A stretch of DNA of 64,000 nucleotides from Halomonas elongata (GCF_029081005.1 NZ_JAJQTQ010000013.1:1-64000), one strand, 5' to 3'. Positions 38,329 through 48,133 are shown, numbered from the stretch's first letter. Made by a program: numbers and translations. The notes: generated by a model from the letters alone, not told the origin.

Positions 38329-41300
38329 GCCAGCCCAATCGCCTCGCCCGGGGCGGGCGCCTCGACCGCTCCCGCGAGCTTAGCTTCACCTTCAACGGCC
38401 AGTCCTATCGGGGCTATCCCGGCGATACCCTGGCCTCGGCGCTACTGGCCAACGGCGTGGATATCGTCAACCGCAGCTTCAAGTATTCCCGGCCCAGGGG
38501 CATCGTCGCCGCCGGCGCCGAGGAGCCCAATGCGGTCGTCCAGCTCGGTTCGACCGAGGCGGCCCAGGTGCCCAATGTGCGGGCCACGCAGCAGGCCTTG
38601 TTCGAGGGCCTCGAAGCGCGTAGCACCAACGGCTGGCCCAATGTCCAGCGCGACCTGATGGGCGTGATCGGCAAGCTGGGCGGCCAGTTCATGCCGCCGG
38701 GGTTCTATTACAAGACCTTCATGGCCCCGGCCTCGATGTGGATGACCTACGAGAAGTATATCCGCAAGAGTGCCGGGCTCGGGCGGAGCCCGATGGAGAA
38801 GGATCCGGACAGCTACGATCACGTCAATCGTCACTGCGACGTGCTGGTGATCGGCGCCGGACCGGCGGGGCTTTCGGCGGCGCTGGCGGCCGGACGCAGC
38901 GGCGCGCTCGTGATCCTGGCCGACGAGCAGGAAGAGATGGGCGGCTCGTTGCTCGATTCCCGCGAGTTGCTCGATGAGCGGCCGGCGGAGCAGTGGGCGG
39001 CCGCGGCACTCGAGGAACTTGCCGGGCTCGACAACGTCCTGCTGTTGCCGCGCACCACCGCCAATGGCTATCACGATCACAATTTCGTGACCCTGCATGA
39101 GCGGCGTACCGAACACCTGGGCGAGACGGCACCCCAAGCGGGCGGTCGTCGCCAGGTTCGCTCGCGTCTGCATCGCGTGCGGGCCGGTCGAGTGGTGCTG
39201 GCCACCGGCGCCCATGAGCGTCCGCTGGTCTACGGCAACAATGATGTGCCGGGCAACCTGCAGGCCGGCGCCGTCTCCAGCTATATCCGCCGCTACGGGG
39301 TGGTGCCGGGCAACAAGCTGGTGCTCTCCACCAGCAACGATCATGCCTATCGCGCCGCGCTCGACTGGGCGGAAAGCGGACGCGAGGTGGTGGCCATTGC
39401 CGATGCGCGTCCCGAGCCTGCCGGTGAGCTGGTCGAGCAGGCACGCGCCAAGGGAATTCGCATCATCCCCGGCGCGGCGGTGCTGGAAGCGCGAGGACAG
39501 AATCGCGTGACCGGTGCCCGGGTGGCCCGAGTGGATCTCGAGGGCTTCCGGGTAGCCGGCGAGGCCGAATCGCTGGAATGCGACACCATTGCTAGCTCCG
39601 GCGGCTACAGCCCGGTCATTCACCTGGCATCGCACACCGGGGCTCGTCCCACCTGGCGCGATGACATCCTCGGCTTCGTGCCGAACCTGGTAGAAGGGGT
39701 GCTGGCCGCCGGGGGGGCTCAGGGTGTCTATGCCACGTCGGACGTGCTGGCCGACGGTTGGTCGTCAGGCGCTCGGGCGGCCGGGGAGACCGGTTTCGAC
39801 GCCCTCGAGGCGCAACTGCCGCATGTCGAGGCACGGCACGAGAGCGGCTCGGTAGCGCTCTATCAGGTGCCGCACGAGAAGCCGACCCTGCGCGGGCCGA
39901 AGCAGTTCGTCGATCTGCAGAACGACGTGACCGCCGCCGCCATCGAGGTCGCCACTCGCGAGGGCTTCGAGTCCATCGAGCACGTCAAGCGCTATACCGC
40001 CATGGGCTTCGGGACCGACCAGGGCAAGCTCGGCAACATCAACGGCATGGCCATCGCTGCCCGTTGCCTGGGCCGCTCGATCCCGGAGGTCGGCACCACC
40101 GTGTTCCGACCCAACTATACGCCGGTGACCTTCGGCGCCGTGGTCGGCCGCCATTGTCGCGAGCTGTTCGATCCCGAGCGCTATACTGCCATGCACCAGT
40201 GGCATGTGGAGCACGGCGCCGAGTTCGAGGATGTCGGCCAGTGGAAGCGCCCCTGGTACTTCCCGCGTCGGGTCGAGGGCCGCATGGAATCCATGCACGA
40301 GGCGGTGGCCCGGGAATGCCGCGCGGTGCGCGAGAAGGTCGGTATCCTCGATGCCTCGACGCTCGGCAAGATCGACATCCAGGGCCCGGATGCTCGTGAG
40401 TTCCTGGGGCGGGTCTACACCAACAAGTGGGCCAAGCTGGCCCCCGGTCGGGTGCGCTATGGGCTGATGTGCAAGGACGACGGCATGGTGATGGACGATG
40501 GCACCACCAGTTGCCTCGGCGAGAACCACTTCCTGATGACCACCAGCACCGGCGGTGCGGCGACCGTGCTGGAGTGGCTGGAAGTGTGGCACCAGACCGA
40601 ATGGCCCGAGCTCGAGGTCTATTTCAATTCGGTGACCGATCACTGGGCGACCATGACCGTGACCGGCCCCGAGGCGCGCAAGCTGCTGGCCGAGATCACC
40701 GATATCGATCTCGACCGTGAGGCCTTCAAGTTCATGGACTGGCGCGAGGGGATGGTGGCCGATGTGCCGGCGCGGGTGTTCCGCATCTCCTTCACCGGCG
40801 AGCTGGCCTACGAGATCAACGTCCAGGCCAACTATGCCTTGCACGTCTGGGAGACGCTGTTCGCCCACGGGGAGAAGTATGACCTGACGCCCTATGGCAC
40901 CGAGACCATGCATGTCCTGCGGGCCGAGAAGGGCTTCATCATCGCCGGTCAGGACACCGATGGATCGGTGACGCCCGAGGATCTGGGCATGTATTGGGCA
41001 ATCGGTTACGACAAACCGTTTTCGTGGATCGGCAAGCGAGCCTTGACGCGTCCGGATACCGCGCGCACCGATCGCAAGCAGCTGGTGGGGCTCAAGCCCC
41101 GGAATCCCGAGGTGGTGCTGGAGGAGGGCGCGCAGATCGTCTTCGATCCCGACCATGCGATCCCCATGCCCATGAAGGGGCATGTGACGTCCAGCTATTA
41201 CAGCCCGACCCTGGACAGCGGATTCGCCCTGGCGGTGGTCAAGGGCGGTCAGCAGCGGATGGGCGAGACCGTCTATCTACCGATGGCCGATGGCCAGGTT

Positions 41301-41363
41301 CACGAGGCCGAGATCGTCAGCCCGATCTTCGTCGATCCCAAGGGAGAGCGCCAGAATGTCTAA
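38325..41363 (+). CDS. soxA: Heterotetrameric sarcosine oxidase alpha subunit
   Basis: The 1012-residue subunit binds NAD+ and tetrahydrofolate and makes methylene-THF from the sarcosine methyl group. Domains: an N-terminal Fer2-like fold without cluster cysteines (about 20-100), an NAD-binding Rossmann region (VIGAGPAGLSAALAAG, near 175), a second dinucleotide region, and a C-terminal GcvT-like folate domain (about 620-1000). It starts in a 4-bp overlap with soxD and overlaps soxG by 8 bp. Confidence 0.97.
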   Translation: MSQPNRLARGGRLDRSRELSFTFNGQSYRGYPGDTLASALLANGVDIVNRSFKYSRPRGIVAAGAEEPNAVVQLGSTEAAQVPNVRATQQALFEGLEARSTNGWPNVQRDLMGVIGKLGGQFMPPGFYYKTFMAPASMWMTYEKYIRKSAGLGRSPMEKDPDSYDHVNRHCDVLVIGAGPAGLSAALAAGRSGALVILADEQEEMGGSLLDSRELLDERPAEQWAAAALEELAGLDNVLLLPRTTANGYHDHNFVTLHERRTEHLGETAPQAGGRRQVRSRLHRVRAGRVVLATGAHERPLVYGNNDVPGNLQAGAVSSYIRRYGVVPGNKLVLSTSNDHAYRAALDWAESGREVVAIADARPEPAGELVEQARAKGIRIIPGAAVLEARGQNRVTGARVARVDLEGFRVAGEAESLECDTIASSGGYSPVIHLASHTGARPTWRDDILGFVPNLVEGVLAAGGAQGVYATSDVLADGWSSGARAAGETGFDALEAQLPHVEARHESGSVALYQVPHEKPTLRGPKQFVDLQNDVTAAAIEVATREGFESIEHVKRYTAMGFGTDQGKLGNINGMAIAARCLGRSIPEVGTTVFRPNYTPVTFGAVVGRHCRELFDPERYTAMHQWHVEHGAEFEDVGQWKRPWYFPRRVEGRMESMHEAVARECRAVREKVGILDASTLGKIDIQGPDAREFLGRVYTNKWAKLAPGRVRYGLMCKDDGMVMDDGTTSCLGENHFLMTTSTGGAATVLEWLEVWHQTEWPELEVYFNSVTDHWATMTVTGPEARKLLAEITDIDLDREAFKFMDWREGMVADVPARVFRISFTGELAYEINVQANYALHVWETLFAHGEKYDLTPYGTETMHVLRAEKGFIIAGQDTDGSVTPEDLGMYWAIGYDKPFSWIGKRALTRPDTARTDRKQLVGLKPRNPEVVLEEGAQIVFDPDHAIPMPMKGHVTSSYYSPTLDSGFALAVVKGGQQRMGETVYLPMADGQVHEAEIVSPIFVDPKGERQNV

Positions 41364-42006
41364 CACTGTTGATGACAAGATCAAGACCTTCGATACCCGC
41401 ACCACATCCAGGGTGCCGGTCGAGTCGCCGCTGACCTATTCCTATCGGCGTTCGGGCGCTCCGGCGCCCGGCAAGGGCAGTGGTGCGGTGCTGCGGGAGC
41501 GGCCCTTCCTTGGCCATCTGGTGCTGCGAGGCGGTGCCATCGTTCTCGACGAGGCGTTGCGCGCGGTACTCGACATCTCCCTGCCCGGCGAACCCCAGGC
41601 GCTGGTCGTCGACGCCAGTGGCGAACGCAGCGTGCAGTGGATCTCACCCGATGAGTGGCTGCTGATCGTTCCCGGTGGCGAGGAGTTCGAGCTGGAGAAC
41701 CGGCTGCGGGGCGCCCTGGGGGATGCGCATTTCGCGATCACCAATGTGGGAGGCGGCCAGACGGTCATCGACCTCGAAGGTGATGCAGCCAGTGAATTGC
41801 TGATGAAGTCGGTGGTGTATGACGTCCACCCGCACCATTTCCCGGTGGGCAAGGGCGTGACCACGGTGTTCGCCAAGACCTCGGTGATCCTTCGACGCCC
41901 CACCGAGACACGCTGGGAACTGGTGGTCCGGCGCAGCTTCGCCGACTACATCTATCGCTGGCTGCTGGATGCCGGAGAGGAATATGCCATCGGCGTGGAA
42001 CGCTGA
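41356..42006 (+). CDS. soxG: Heterotetrameric sarcosine oxidase gamma subunit
   Basis: The 216-residue subunit completes the TSOX complex. It has the family pattern of a GcvT-like fold, with VQWISPDEWLLIVPGG and NVGGGQTVIDLEGDAASELL. The start at 41356 overlaps the soxA end; the upstream in-frame Met lies within soxA. Last sox gene, followed by purU about 150 bp downstream. Confidence 0.94.
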   Translation: MSNTVDDKIKTFDTRTTSRVPVESPLTYSYRRSGAPAPGKGSGAVLRERPFLGHLVLRGGAIVLDEALRAVLDISLPGEPQALVVDASGERSVQWISPDEWLLIVPGGEEFELENRLRGALGDAHFAITNVGGGQTVIDLEGDAASELLMKSVVYDVHPHHFPVGKGVTTVFAKTSVILRRPTETRWELVVRRSFADYIYRWLLDAGEEYAIGVER

Positions 42007-42109
42007 CATCGGCCTCTCATTGGCATAGTGCTTCAAATGATCCCGGCACAGGAGATGCGCCTGTCCCCAGCGCTCATCCCGTCCGACTTTGGACAACTAA
42101 GGCAACACC

Positions 42110-42131
42110 AGGCCGGGGTTCGCCCCGGCCT
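42110..42131 (+). terminator. UUCG-capped hairpin between soxG and purU
   Basis: AGGCCGGGG (42110-42118), loop TTCG, CCCCGGCCT (42123-42131). The stem is very stable but lacks a T-run, so it may only attenuate transcription into purU or protect the sox mRNA end. Confidence 0.6.
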
Positions 42132-42152
42132 GCTTCGTCAGGAGATTTCGCC

Positions 42153-43019
42153 ATGAGCCGTAGCGCCGATACCTGGATCATGACCGCCCAGTGCCCCAGC
42201 CGGCTGGGTACCGTGGATGTGGTCACCCGCTTCCTCAAGGAAAACCGTTGCTACATCACCGAGCAACAGTCCTTCGATGACCGCCTGGCCGAGCATTTCT
42301 TCATCCGCACCGAGTTCCGGCCTCTGGATGACGATTTCGATCCCGAAGTGTTCCGTGCCCGTTTCGCGGCTCGGGCGGCGGAGTTCGAGATGGCATTCGA
42401 CCTGACCCCGCCGGACCGCCGCGTGCCGGTGGTGATAATGGTCTCCAGAGCGGACCACTGCCTGAACGACCTGTTGTATCGCTATCGCACCGGGCAGTTG
42501 CTCATCGATATTCGGGCGGTCGTGTCGAACCATCCCGATCTCGAGTCGCTCGCCGACTGGCACGGCCTGCCCTACCACCACCTTCCGGTCACACCGGAGA
42601 CCAAGGGCGAGCAGGAAGCCGAGGTCTGGCGAGTGATCGAGGAGACCGGTGCGGAACTGGTTATCCTGGCGCGCTACATGCAGGTGCTCTCCAGCGATAT
42701 GTGCGAGAAGCTCGCCGGACGGGCGATCAATATCCATCACTCGCTGCTGCCTGGCTTCAAGGGTGCCAGACCCTACCACCAGGCTTACGCCAAGGGCGTC
42801 AAGCTGGTCGGTGCCACCGCCCATTACATCAATGATCACCTGGATGAGGGGCCGATCATCACCCAAGGGGTGGAAACGGTCAGCCATGTCGACTATCCGG
42901 AGGACCTGGTCGAGAAGGGGCGCGACATCGAGCGCCTGACCCTGGCAAGGGCGGTGGCCTACCACGTCGAGCGCCGGGTCTTTCTCAACGACCAGCGTAC
43001 GGTGGTCTTCGCTCGTTGA
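42153..43019 (+). CDS. purU: Formyltetrahydrofolate deformylase
   Basis: Hydrolyses 10-formyl-THF to formate and THF, regenerating free THF for sarcosine oxidase. The 288 residues have an N-terminal ACT domain (about 8-80) and a formyltransferase-type domain with VVSNHPDLE and NIHHSLLPGFKGARPYHQAY. A CAGGAG site precedes the start. It follows soxG, as in the Pseudomonas cluster, and closes the folate branch of the pathway. Confidence 0.96.
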   Translation: MSRSADTWIMTAQCPSRLGTVDVVTRFLKENRCYITEQQSFDDRLAEHFFIRTEFRPLDDDFDPEVFRARFAARAAEFEMAFDLTPPDRRVPVVIMVSRADHCLNDLLYRYRTGQLLIDIRAVVSNHPDLESLADWHGLPYHHLPVTPETKGEQEAEVWRVIEETGAELVILARYMQVLSSDMCEKLAGRAINIHHSLLPGFKGARPYHQAYAKGVKLVGATAHYINDHLDEGPIITQGVETVSHVDYPEDLVEKGRDIERLTLARAVAYHVERRVFLNDQRTVVFAR

Positions 43020-43144
43020 CCGTCCTGGTCCCGTTTCGAGAGCAGTTACAAACTGTTACTTTTTTGGCTGAACTCGTGGTGGTAGAGGACGTCACAGGGG
43101 GGCGCAATCACAAACACGCACCCAATGAATGACTGGAGATCTTC

Positions 43145-43522
43145 ATGCAACGATTCACTACCTTGCTGTCCGCCGCCGTACTTACCACCGGGTTGATGGC
43201 AGGCGTTGCCCAGGCTCAGGACTCCTCCACCGCGACCAATCAGGCGCAGACCCAGACCCAGAACTTCTCCGATCAGCAACTGCAGAAGTTCGCCGATGCC
43301 TCTCAGGACATTGCGGTGATCTCTCAGGAATACACCCAGCAGCTGCAGGGTGCCGAAGGTGAAGAAGCCCAACAGGCAATCCGCGAGGAAGCCAACGGCA
43401 AGATGATCGAGGCGGTCGAAGGTAGTGGCCTCGAAGTGGAGACCTTCAATTCCATCGGTCAGGCGGTCCAGCAGGATCCCGAGCTGATGCAACAGGTTCA
43501 GGAAATGACCCAGAGTCAGTGA
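43145..43522 (+). CDS. DUF4168 family exported protein
   Basis: The 125-residue protein has a signal peptide (MQRFTTLLSAAVLTTGLMAG, cleavage near AQA-QDSS) and a DUF4168 helical domain with FSDQQLQKFADASQDIAVIS and LEVETFNSIGQAVQQDPELM. These proteins are small periplasmic proteins of unknown role. The mature chain is rich in Gln and Glu. It stands alone between purU and the DUF294 gene with its own terminator. Confidence 0.87.
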   Translation: MQRFTTLLSAAVLTTGLMAGVAQAQDSSTATNQAQTQTQNFSDQQLQKFADASQDIAVISQEYTQQLQGAEGEEAQQAIREEANGKMIEAVEGSGLEVETFNSIGQAVQQDPELMQQVQEMTQSQ

Positions 43523-43560
43523 ACCGCATGACCTCCTTCCCGCGACGGCGGGGACCAGCG

Positions 43561-43586
43561 AATAGGCCACCTTCGGGTGGCCTATT
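43561..43586 (+). terminator. Intrinsic terminator after the DUF4168 gene
   Basis: AATAGGCCACC (43561-43571), loop TTCG, GGTGGCCTATT (43576-43586), followed by TT. Perfect 11-bp stem. Confidence 0.85.
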
Positions 43587-43670
43587 TTCGTAGGGTTGAA
43601 GGCAGGCCGCTTTACAGCGCACGGCGAGCCTTTCAGACTGGATATCACCTGTCCCTCCCGGAGTCTGGCC

Positions 43671-45578
43671 ATGGATGTGGAACTGCTGGAAATTCGCCAG
43701 CACATGGGGCGCTTTCCCCCCTTCGAGACGCTTTCCGATGCGCTGCTCGACGAGGTGGTCGACCGTGTCGAGGTCGCCTATTTCAAGGCCGGCGAAGAGA
43801 TTCTCGCTCTGGACCAGGAACTCCACGAACTTTGCTACATCCGCAGTGGCGCGGTGGAGGTGTTCCGGCGCGGCGGGGAACTGCACAATCGGCTCGGTGA
43901 GGGCGATATCTTTGGCCAGTTGAGCCTGCTGCGTCACCACCGGACCCGCTACCCTGCCAGGGCCATGGAAGACACCCTGCTCTATTTCATTCCCGAAGAA
44001 GTGTTCCAGCGACTCTGCGAGGCCGATGACGAGTTCGCCGATTTCGTCGAGCTGCAGCGGCCGCGGCTGGAAAGTGCGGTGGAACAGCAGAAAAAGAACA
44101 ACGACATGATCATTACCCGGGTGCGCAAGTTGCTGACTCGCTACCCGGTGATGGTCGAGGCGTCCACTACGGTACAGGAGGCCGCCCGGCAGATCGGCGA
44201 CTTCCAGGCGTCGGCGGTCCTGGTGCTGGACGAGCCCGGCGACAATCCACGTTACACCTTTCGCGACAGTGAAGATCGTGCCTGGCAGGTGCGGGGCATC
44301 CTGACCGACAGTGATTTCCGTACTCGGGTGGTGGCCGAAGGGCGCCCGCCGGACACGCCGGTCGGCGATGTGGTCGTCAACAAGATGATCGCCGTCCAGT
44401 CCGATGAATCGGTCCATGAAGCCATGCTGTGCATGCTGCGCAACAATATTCACCACTTGCCGGTCATGCATCGTCGGCGCCCGGTGGGCATCGTGCACCT
44501 GTCGGATATCATCCGTTACGAGACCCAAAGCAGCCTCTACCTGGTCAGCAACATCTTTCATCAGCCCAATATGGAGGGGCTGGCACGCCTGGCACCGGAT
44601 GTCAGCGGGGCCTTCGTGCGAATGGTCGAGGAAGGGGCTGATTCGCGCATGGTCGGCAGCGCCCTGTCGACCATCGGTCGCAGTTTCACGCGTCGCCTGC
44701 TGGAGCTGGCCGAAGAGACGCTCGGGCCGCCGCCGGTGCCGTATTGCTTCATGGCTCTGGGCTCCATGGCCCGCAACGAGCAATCGATCGTCACCGACCA
44801 GGACAATGCACTGGTCCTGTCGGATGACTTCGACCCCGAGCAGCACGATGACTATTTCCGGGAAATGGCGCGTATCGTCAGCGATGGCCTGGATGCTTGC
44901 GGTTATCCCTATTGCAAGGGCGATATCATGGCCACCAACGGCCAGTGGCGGCAGCCGCTGGCGACCTGGAAGCGTTACTTCAGCGAGTGGATCGAGGACC
45001 CGAACCCCGAACGACTGCTGCACAGTTCGATCTTTTTCGATCTGGACAGCGTGCATGGCGAGAACGTCATGGTCGAGCAGCTTCAGGATCTGGTGGCCGA
45101 GAAGGCGGCACAGAGTCCACTTTTCCTGGCGGCCATGGCCCGCAATGCCCTGAATCGCACCCCGCCGCTTGGGTTCTTCCGTACCTTCGTGATGGAGAAG
45201 GACGGCAAGCACAACAACTCGATCAATCTCAAGCGTCGCGGTACCGCGCCGCTGGTCGACCTGATCCGGATCCATGCCCTGGCCTGCGGTTCCCGCTCCC
45301 AGAACAGCTTCGAGCGTCTCGACGACATCGATCGTACCGCTCTGCTGGCGCCCGGGGTCAGCGACCGGTTGCGCTATTCGCTGGAGCTGATGTCGATGTC
45401 GCGCATTCGCCACCAGGTCATCGACCTCGAACATGAGCAACCGCCGGACAACAATATCGAGCCGGAGAATGTGTCGAGTCAGGAGCGTCACAACCTCAAG
45501 GAAGCCTTCCAGGCGTTGAGCCATGCCCAGAAATTTCTCAAGTTCCGTTATCCGATGCCGTCGTCAAGGTCACGCTAG
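43671..45578 (+). CDS. cNMP/CBS-domain DUF294 nucleotidyltransferase-like protein
   Basis: The 635-residue cytoplasmic protein has an N-terminal cyclic-nucleotide-binding-like domain (about 10-130), a CBS pair (about 150-290), a DUF294 nucleotidyltransferase-like domain with GSMARNEQSIVTDQDNALVL (about 365-385) and a DUF294 C-terminal helical domain. It resembles GlnD-like signal proteins. The start at 43671 (MDVELLEIRQHMG) is preferred over an upstream Met. It abuts an exonuclease gene with zero spacing, a recurrent pairing. Confidence 0.9.
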   Translation: MDVELLEIRQHMGRFPPFETLSDALLDEVVDRVEVAYFKAGEEILALDQELHELCYIRSGAVEVFRRGGELHNRLGEGDIFGQLSLLRHHRTRYPARAMEDTLLYFIPEEVFQRLCEADDEFADFVELQRPRLESAVEQQKKNNDMIITRVRKLLTRYPVMVEASTTVQEAARQIGDFQASAVLVLDEPGDNPRYTFRDSEDRAWQVRGILTDSDFRTRVVAEGRPPDTPVGDVVVNKMIAVQSDESVHEAMLCMLRNNIHHLPVMHRRRPVGIVHLSDIIRYETQSSLYLVSNIFHQPNMEGLARLAPDVSGAFVRMVEEGADSRMVGSALSTIGRSFTRRLLELAEETLGPPPVPYCFMALGSMARNEQSIVTDQDNALVLSDDFDPEQHDDYFREMARIVSDGLDACGYPYCKGDIMATNGQWRQPLATWKRYFSEWIEDPNPERLLHSSIFFDLDSVHGENVMVEQLQDLVAEKAAQSPLFLAAMARNALNRTPPLGFFRTFVMEKDGKHNNSINLKRRGTAPLVDLIRIHALACGSRSQNSFERLDDIDRTALLAPGVSDRLRYSLELMSMSRIRHQVIDLEHEQPPDNNIEPENVSSQERHNLKEAFQALSHAQKFLKFRYPMPSSRSR

Positions 45579-46301
45579 ATGACGATGCTCGTTCCCCGTC
45601 GCCCCCAGGTTCCCGACTGGCCCGCCTATCTGGCCCGGCACGCCGAACGGGCACGTGACCCGCGGCTCGCGCGTTTCTTCGCCGCCGGCACGCCGGCGCC
45701 CGACACGCCGATCAGCGAGACGCCCATGGTGGCGCTGGACATGGAGACCACGGGGCTTGATGCGCGTCATCACGCCATCGTCAGCATCGGAGTGGTGCCT
45801 TTCACCCTGGGGCGCATTGCCCTGAGTGAGCGACGTTACTGGATCGTCAGGCCCCAGCGCACGCTGCATGCCGAGTCGGTGACTTTCCATCACATCACGC
45901 ACACCGACATCGAGCGTGCACCCGAGTTCGGGGATATCCTCGATGACTTGCTGGAAACGCTGGCCGGTCGGCTGGTAGTGGTGCACTACCGACACATCGA
46001 GCGCCTGTTTCTCGATGATTCGGTGAAAGCGCGCCTGGGCGAGGGGCTGATGTTTCCCGTGATTGATACCATGGCGGTCGAGGCACGCTTTCACCGCCAG
46101 TCCTGGCTGGCACGCTTCAAGCGCTGGGTCGGGCGCCCGCCCGCCTCGATTCGTCTCTATGACAGTCGAGTCCGCTATGGTCTGCCGCTCTATCAGGGCC
46201 ACCATGCCTTGACCGATGCCCTGGCCACGGCGGAATTGCTGCAGGCGCAGATTGCCAATCACTATCAGCCGGAGATGCCGATCGGCCAGTTGTGGACCTG
46301 A
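45579..46301 (+). CDS. DEDDh 3-prime-5-prime exonuclease, DnaQ-like
   Basis: The 240-residue exonuclease domain has the DEDDh motifs: DMETTGL (Asp and Glu), the central Asp region and the closing HALTDALATAELL (His and Asp). It resembles DnaQ/PolC-like stand-alone exonucleases. It starts directly after the DUF294 stop codon, so the two are translationally coupled and probably act together. It converges on cobO. Confidence 0.88.
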   Translation: MTMLVPRRPQVPDWPAYLARHAERARDPRLARFFAAGTPAPDTPISETPMVALDMETTGLDARHHAIVSIGVVPFTLGRIALSERRYWIVRPQRTLHAESVTFHHITHTDIERAPEFGDILDDLLETLAGRLVVVHYRHIERLFLDDSVKARLGEGLMFPVIDTMAVEARFHRQSWLARFKRWVGRPPASIRLYDSRVRYGLPLYQGHHALTDALATAELLQAQIANHYQPEMPIGQLWT

Positions 46302-46311
46302 TCCGGCTCAC

Positions 46312-46911
46312 TCAATAGTCGATGCCGCGCCGTGCCTGCAGCCCGGCATTGAAGGCGTGGCGAACCTCCTGCATCTCGCTGATGGTATCGGCGGCCTCTA
46401 GGAGGCGACGGTGGGCGTTGCGCCCGGTGACGATCACTGTCTGCTCCGCCGGGCGGTTGGCCAGGGCGTCTAGGACATCGTCGATGTCCAGGTAGCCGAA
46501 CTTGAGCATATAAGTGATTTCGTCGAGCACCACGAGGTAGACATCCGGATCGGCGAGCAGACGGCGCGCCTCGGTCCAGACCGTCTGGCAGGCACGGGTG
46601 TCGGCGTCACGATTCTGGGTCTCCCAGGTAAAGCCGGTGCCCATGATCGCCACCTCCAGATGGGTGTCATCGATGAGGCGTTCGCGTTCGCCGCATTCCC
46701 AGGTTCCCTTGATGAACTGCACCACGCCGACGCGATAGCCGTAGCCGAGCGCGCGGGTCACGGTGCCCCAGGCGGCGGTGGTCTTGCCCTTGCCGTTACC
46801 GGTGAAGATCAGTAATTGACCGCGTTGTTCGCCGGCATTGGCGACGCGCTCGTCGACATGGGACTTGAGCTTCTGCATGGCCTGGCGGTGGCGAGTGTCA
46901 CGATCTGTCAT
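46312..46911 (-). CDS. cobO: Cob(I)yrinic acid a,c-diamide adenosyltransferase
   Basis: Adenosylates corrinoids to make or recycle adenosylcobalamin. The 199 residues show the P-loop FTGNGKGKTTAAWG (about residues 35-48), the motif VVQFIKGTWECGERE and the Asp in VYLVVLDEITY, typical of the CobO/BtuR family. No cobalamin riboswitch is recognisable upstream (46912-47090). It is convergent with the exonuclease gene, only 10 bp apart. Confidence 0.95.
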   Translation of the reverse strand: MTDRDTRHRQAMQKLKSHVDERVANAGEQRGQLLIFTGNGKGKTTAAWGTVTRALGYGYRVGVVQFIKGTWECGERERLIDDTHLEVAIMGTGFTWETQNRDADTRACQTVWTEARRLLADPDVYLVVLDEITYMLKFGYLDIDDVLDALANRPAEQTVIVTGRNAHRRLLEAADTISEMQEVRHAFNAGLQARRGIDY

Positions 46912-47089
46912 GCGCGGTGTCCGAGCTTGGCATGGAGTAGGGTAGAGAGGGCAGGTTACGTGACGCGGTAAAAAACGTCGATGACTTCATGCATGCCTCT
47001 GGTTTTCATGAATAACCTTCACGTTCATACGGCTGACAGTGTCATCACGGCTCGCCACAATCGGCGTCAGAACCACCGGATGCCGTATC

Positions 47090-47557
47090 ATGACACCGAC
47101 CTTGCGCCCTGCCGCGGGCCATGACCTCGCTTCATTGTGCCACCTCGAGGAAATCGCGCTGAGTGGTGATCGCTTCAGTCGGCGACAATTCCATCATCTG
47201 CTGTACCGTGCCCATGCGCTGACGCTGGTGGCGGAGGGGGACACCCGGCGTTTGCTGGGTTACGGTACGCTGCTGTTGCGGCGTAACAGCACGCAGGCCA
47301 GGCTCTATTCCCTCTGCGTGCATCCCGGTGCCCGGGGGCATGGCGTGGGGCGGAACATGCTGCAGTGGCTGATCTCGGCGGCGGCGGCGCGTGGCTGCGA
47401 TCGACTGGTGCTGGAAGTGAGAGTCGACAACCCCGTGGCACTCGGGCTCTATCGCAGCGAGGGTTTCATGCCCGCCGCCTGGCTGACGAACTATTACGAG
47501 GACGGGTGCGCCGCCTGGCGGATGACGAAGGGACTGGCCATGTCCCGAGCCGGGTAG
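47090..47557 (+). CDS. GNAT-family N-acetyltransferase, RimI-like
   Basis: The 155-residue acetyltransferase has the acetyl-CoA-binding motif VHPGARGHGVGRNML (about residues 84-98) and the C-terminal LEVRVDNPVALGLYRSEGF pattern of RimI/Ard1-like enzymes. The substrate is unknown. The start at 47090 (MTPTLRPAAGHDL) has only a weak ribosome site; a GTG 17 codons upstream is an alternative. Neighbours are unrelated. Confidence 0.85.
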   Translation: MTPTLRPAAGHDLASLCHLEEIALSGDRFSRRQFHHLLYRAHALTLVAEGDTRRLLGYGTLLLRRNSTQARLYSLCVHPGARGHGVGRNMLQWLISAAAARGCDRLVLEVRVDNPVALGLYRSEGFMPAAWLTNYYEDGCAAWRMTKGLAMSRAG

Positions 47558-47673
47558 GGCCGCGCCCATAGTCGCCCTTTGCCGCCATCATTGACGATGC
47601 CGATTGGCAGTCCACTCGGCGATACGCTTCAATGGGAAGCACTTTCTTTACCGCCACAGGGAGTGAGCGCCAC

Positions 47674-48051
47674 ATGTCACATGCACGCCGTGTCGCCTTC
47701 ATGACCCTGGCCGGTATCTGTTTCGTCCTTGGGGTGATCGGTGCCTTCCTGCCGATCATGCCGACGACCTGTTTCATGTTGCTGGCGGTCTGGTTCGCGT
47801 CTCGCAGTTCGCCGCGCTTTGCCGCCTGGATTCGTCGCCATCCTCGTTTCGGTCCCACGGTCACGGCCTGGGAAGCCGAGCGGGCGATTCCCCGTCATGC
47901 CAAGTGGCTGGCCGGCATCATGCTGATGGTATCGATGGTGGTACTGGCCTTCACCGTCAACCTGATGTGGCTCAAGCTGCTGCTGATCCTGGGGCTGACA
48001 CTGCTCGGTGCCTGGATCCTGACGCGGCCGGAGCCGGCCACGGACTCTTGA
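47674..48051 (+). CDS. DUF454 (YbaN-like) inner-membrane protein
   Basis: The 125-residue membrane protein has three hydrophobic helices (about 8-30, 34-45 and 78-112). The N-terminal [20 protein letters not shown] with IMPTTCF is the DUF454/YbaN hallmark. Function unknown. The start at 47674 is chosen because it places the first helix at the N terminus. Downstream about 80 bp is pepN. Confidence 0.85.
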   Translation: MSHARRVAFMTLAGICFVLGVIGAFLPIMPTTCFMLLAVWFASRSSPRFAAWIRRHPRFGPTVTAWEAERAIPRHAKWLAGIMLMVSMVVLAFTVNLMWLKLLLILGLTLLGAWILTRPEPATDS

Positions 48052-48133
48052 GCCGCACCTGCACATCCCGCTTTGAGGTTCAGGCTCGCCGAGCCGTACA
48101 ATGGATGGCAATTTTCGACAGGAGCCATCCTCG

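Noticed and set aside
46912..47089. Cobalamin riboswitch upstream of cobO
   Set aside because: No B12-box or long structured leader is recognisable on the minus strand.
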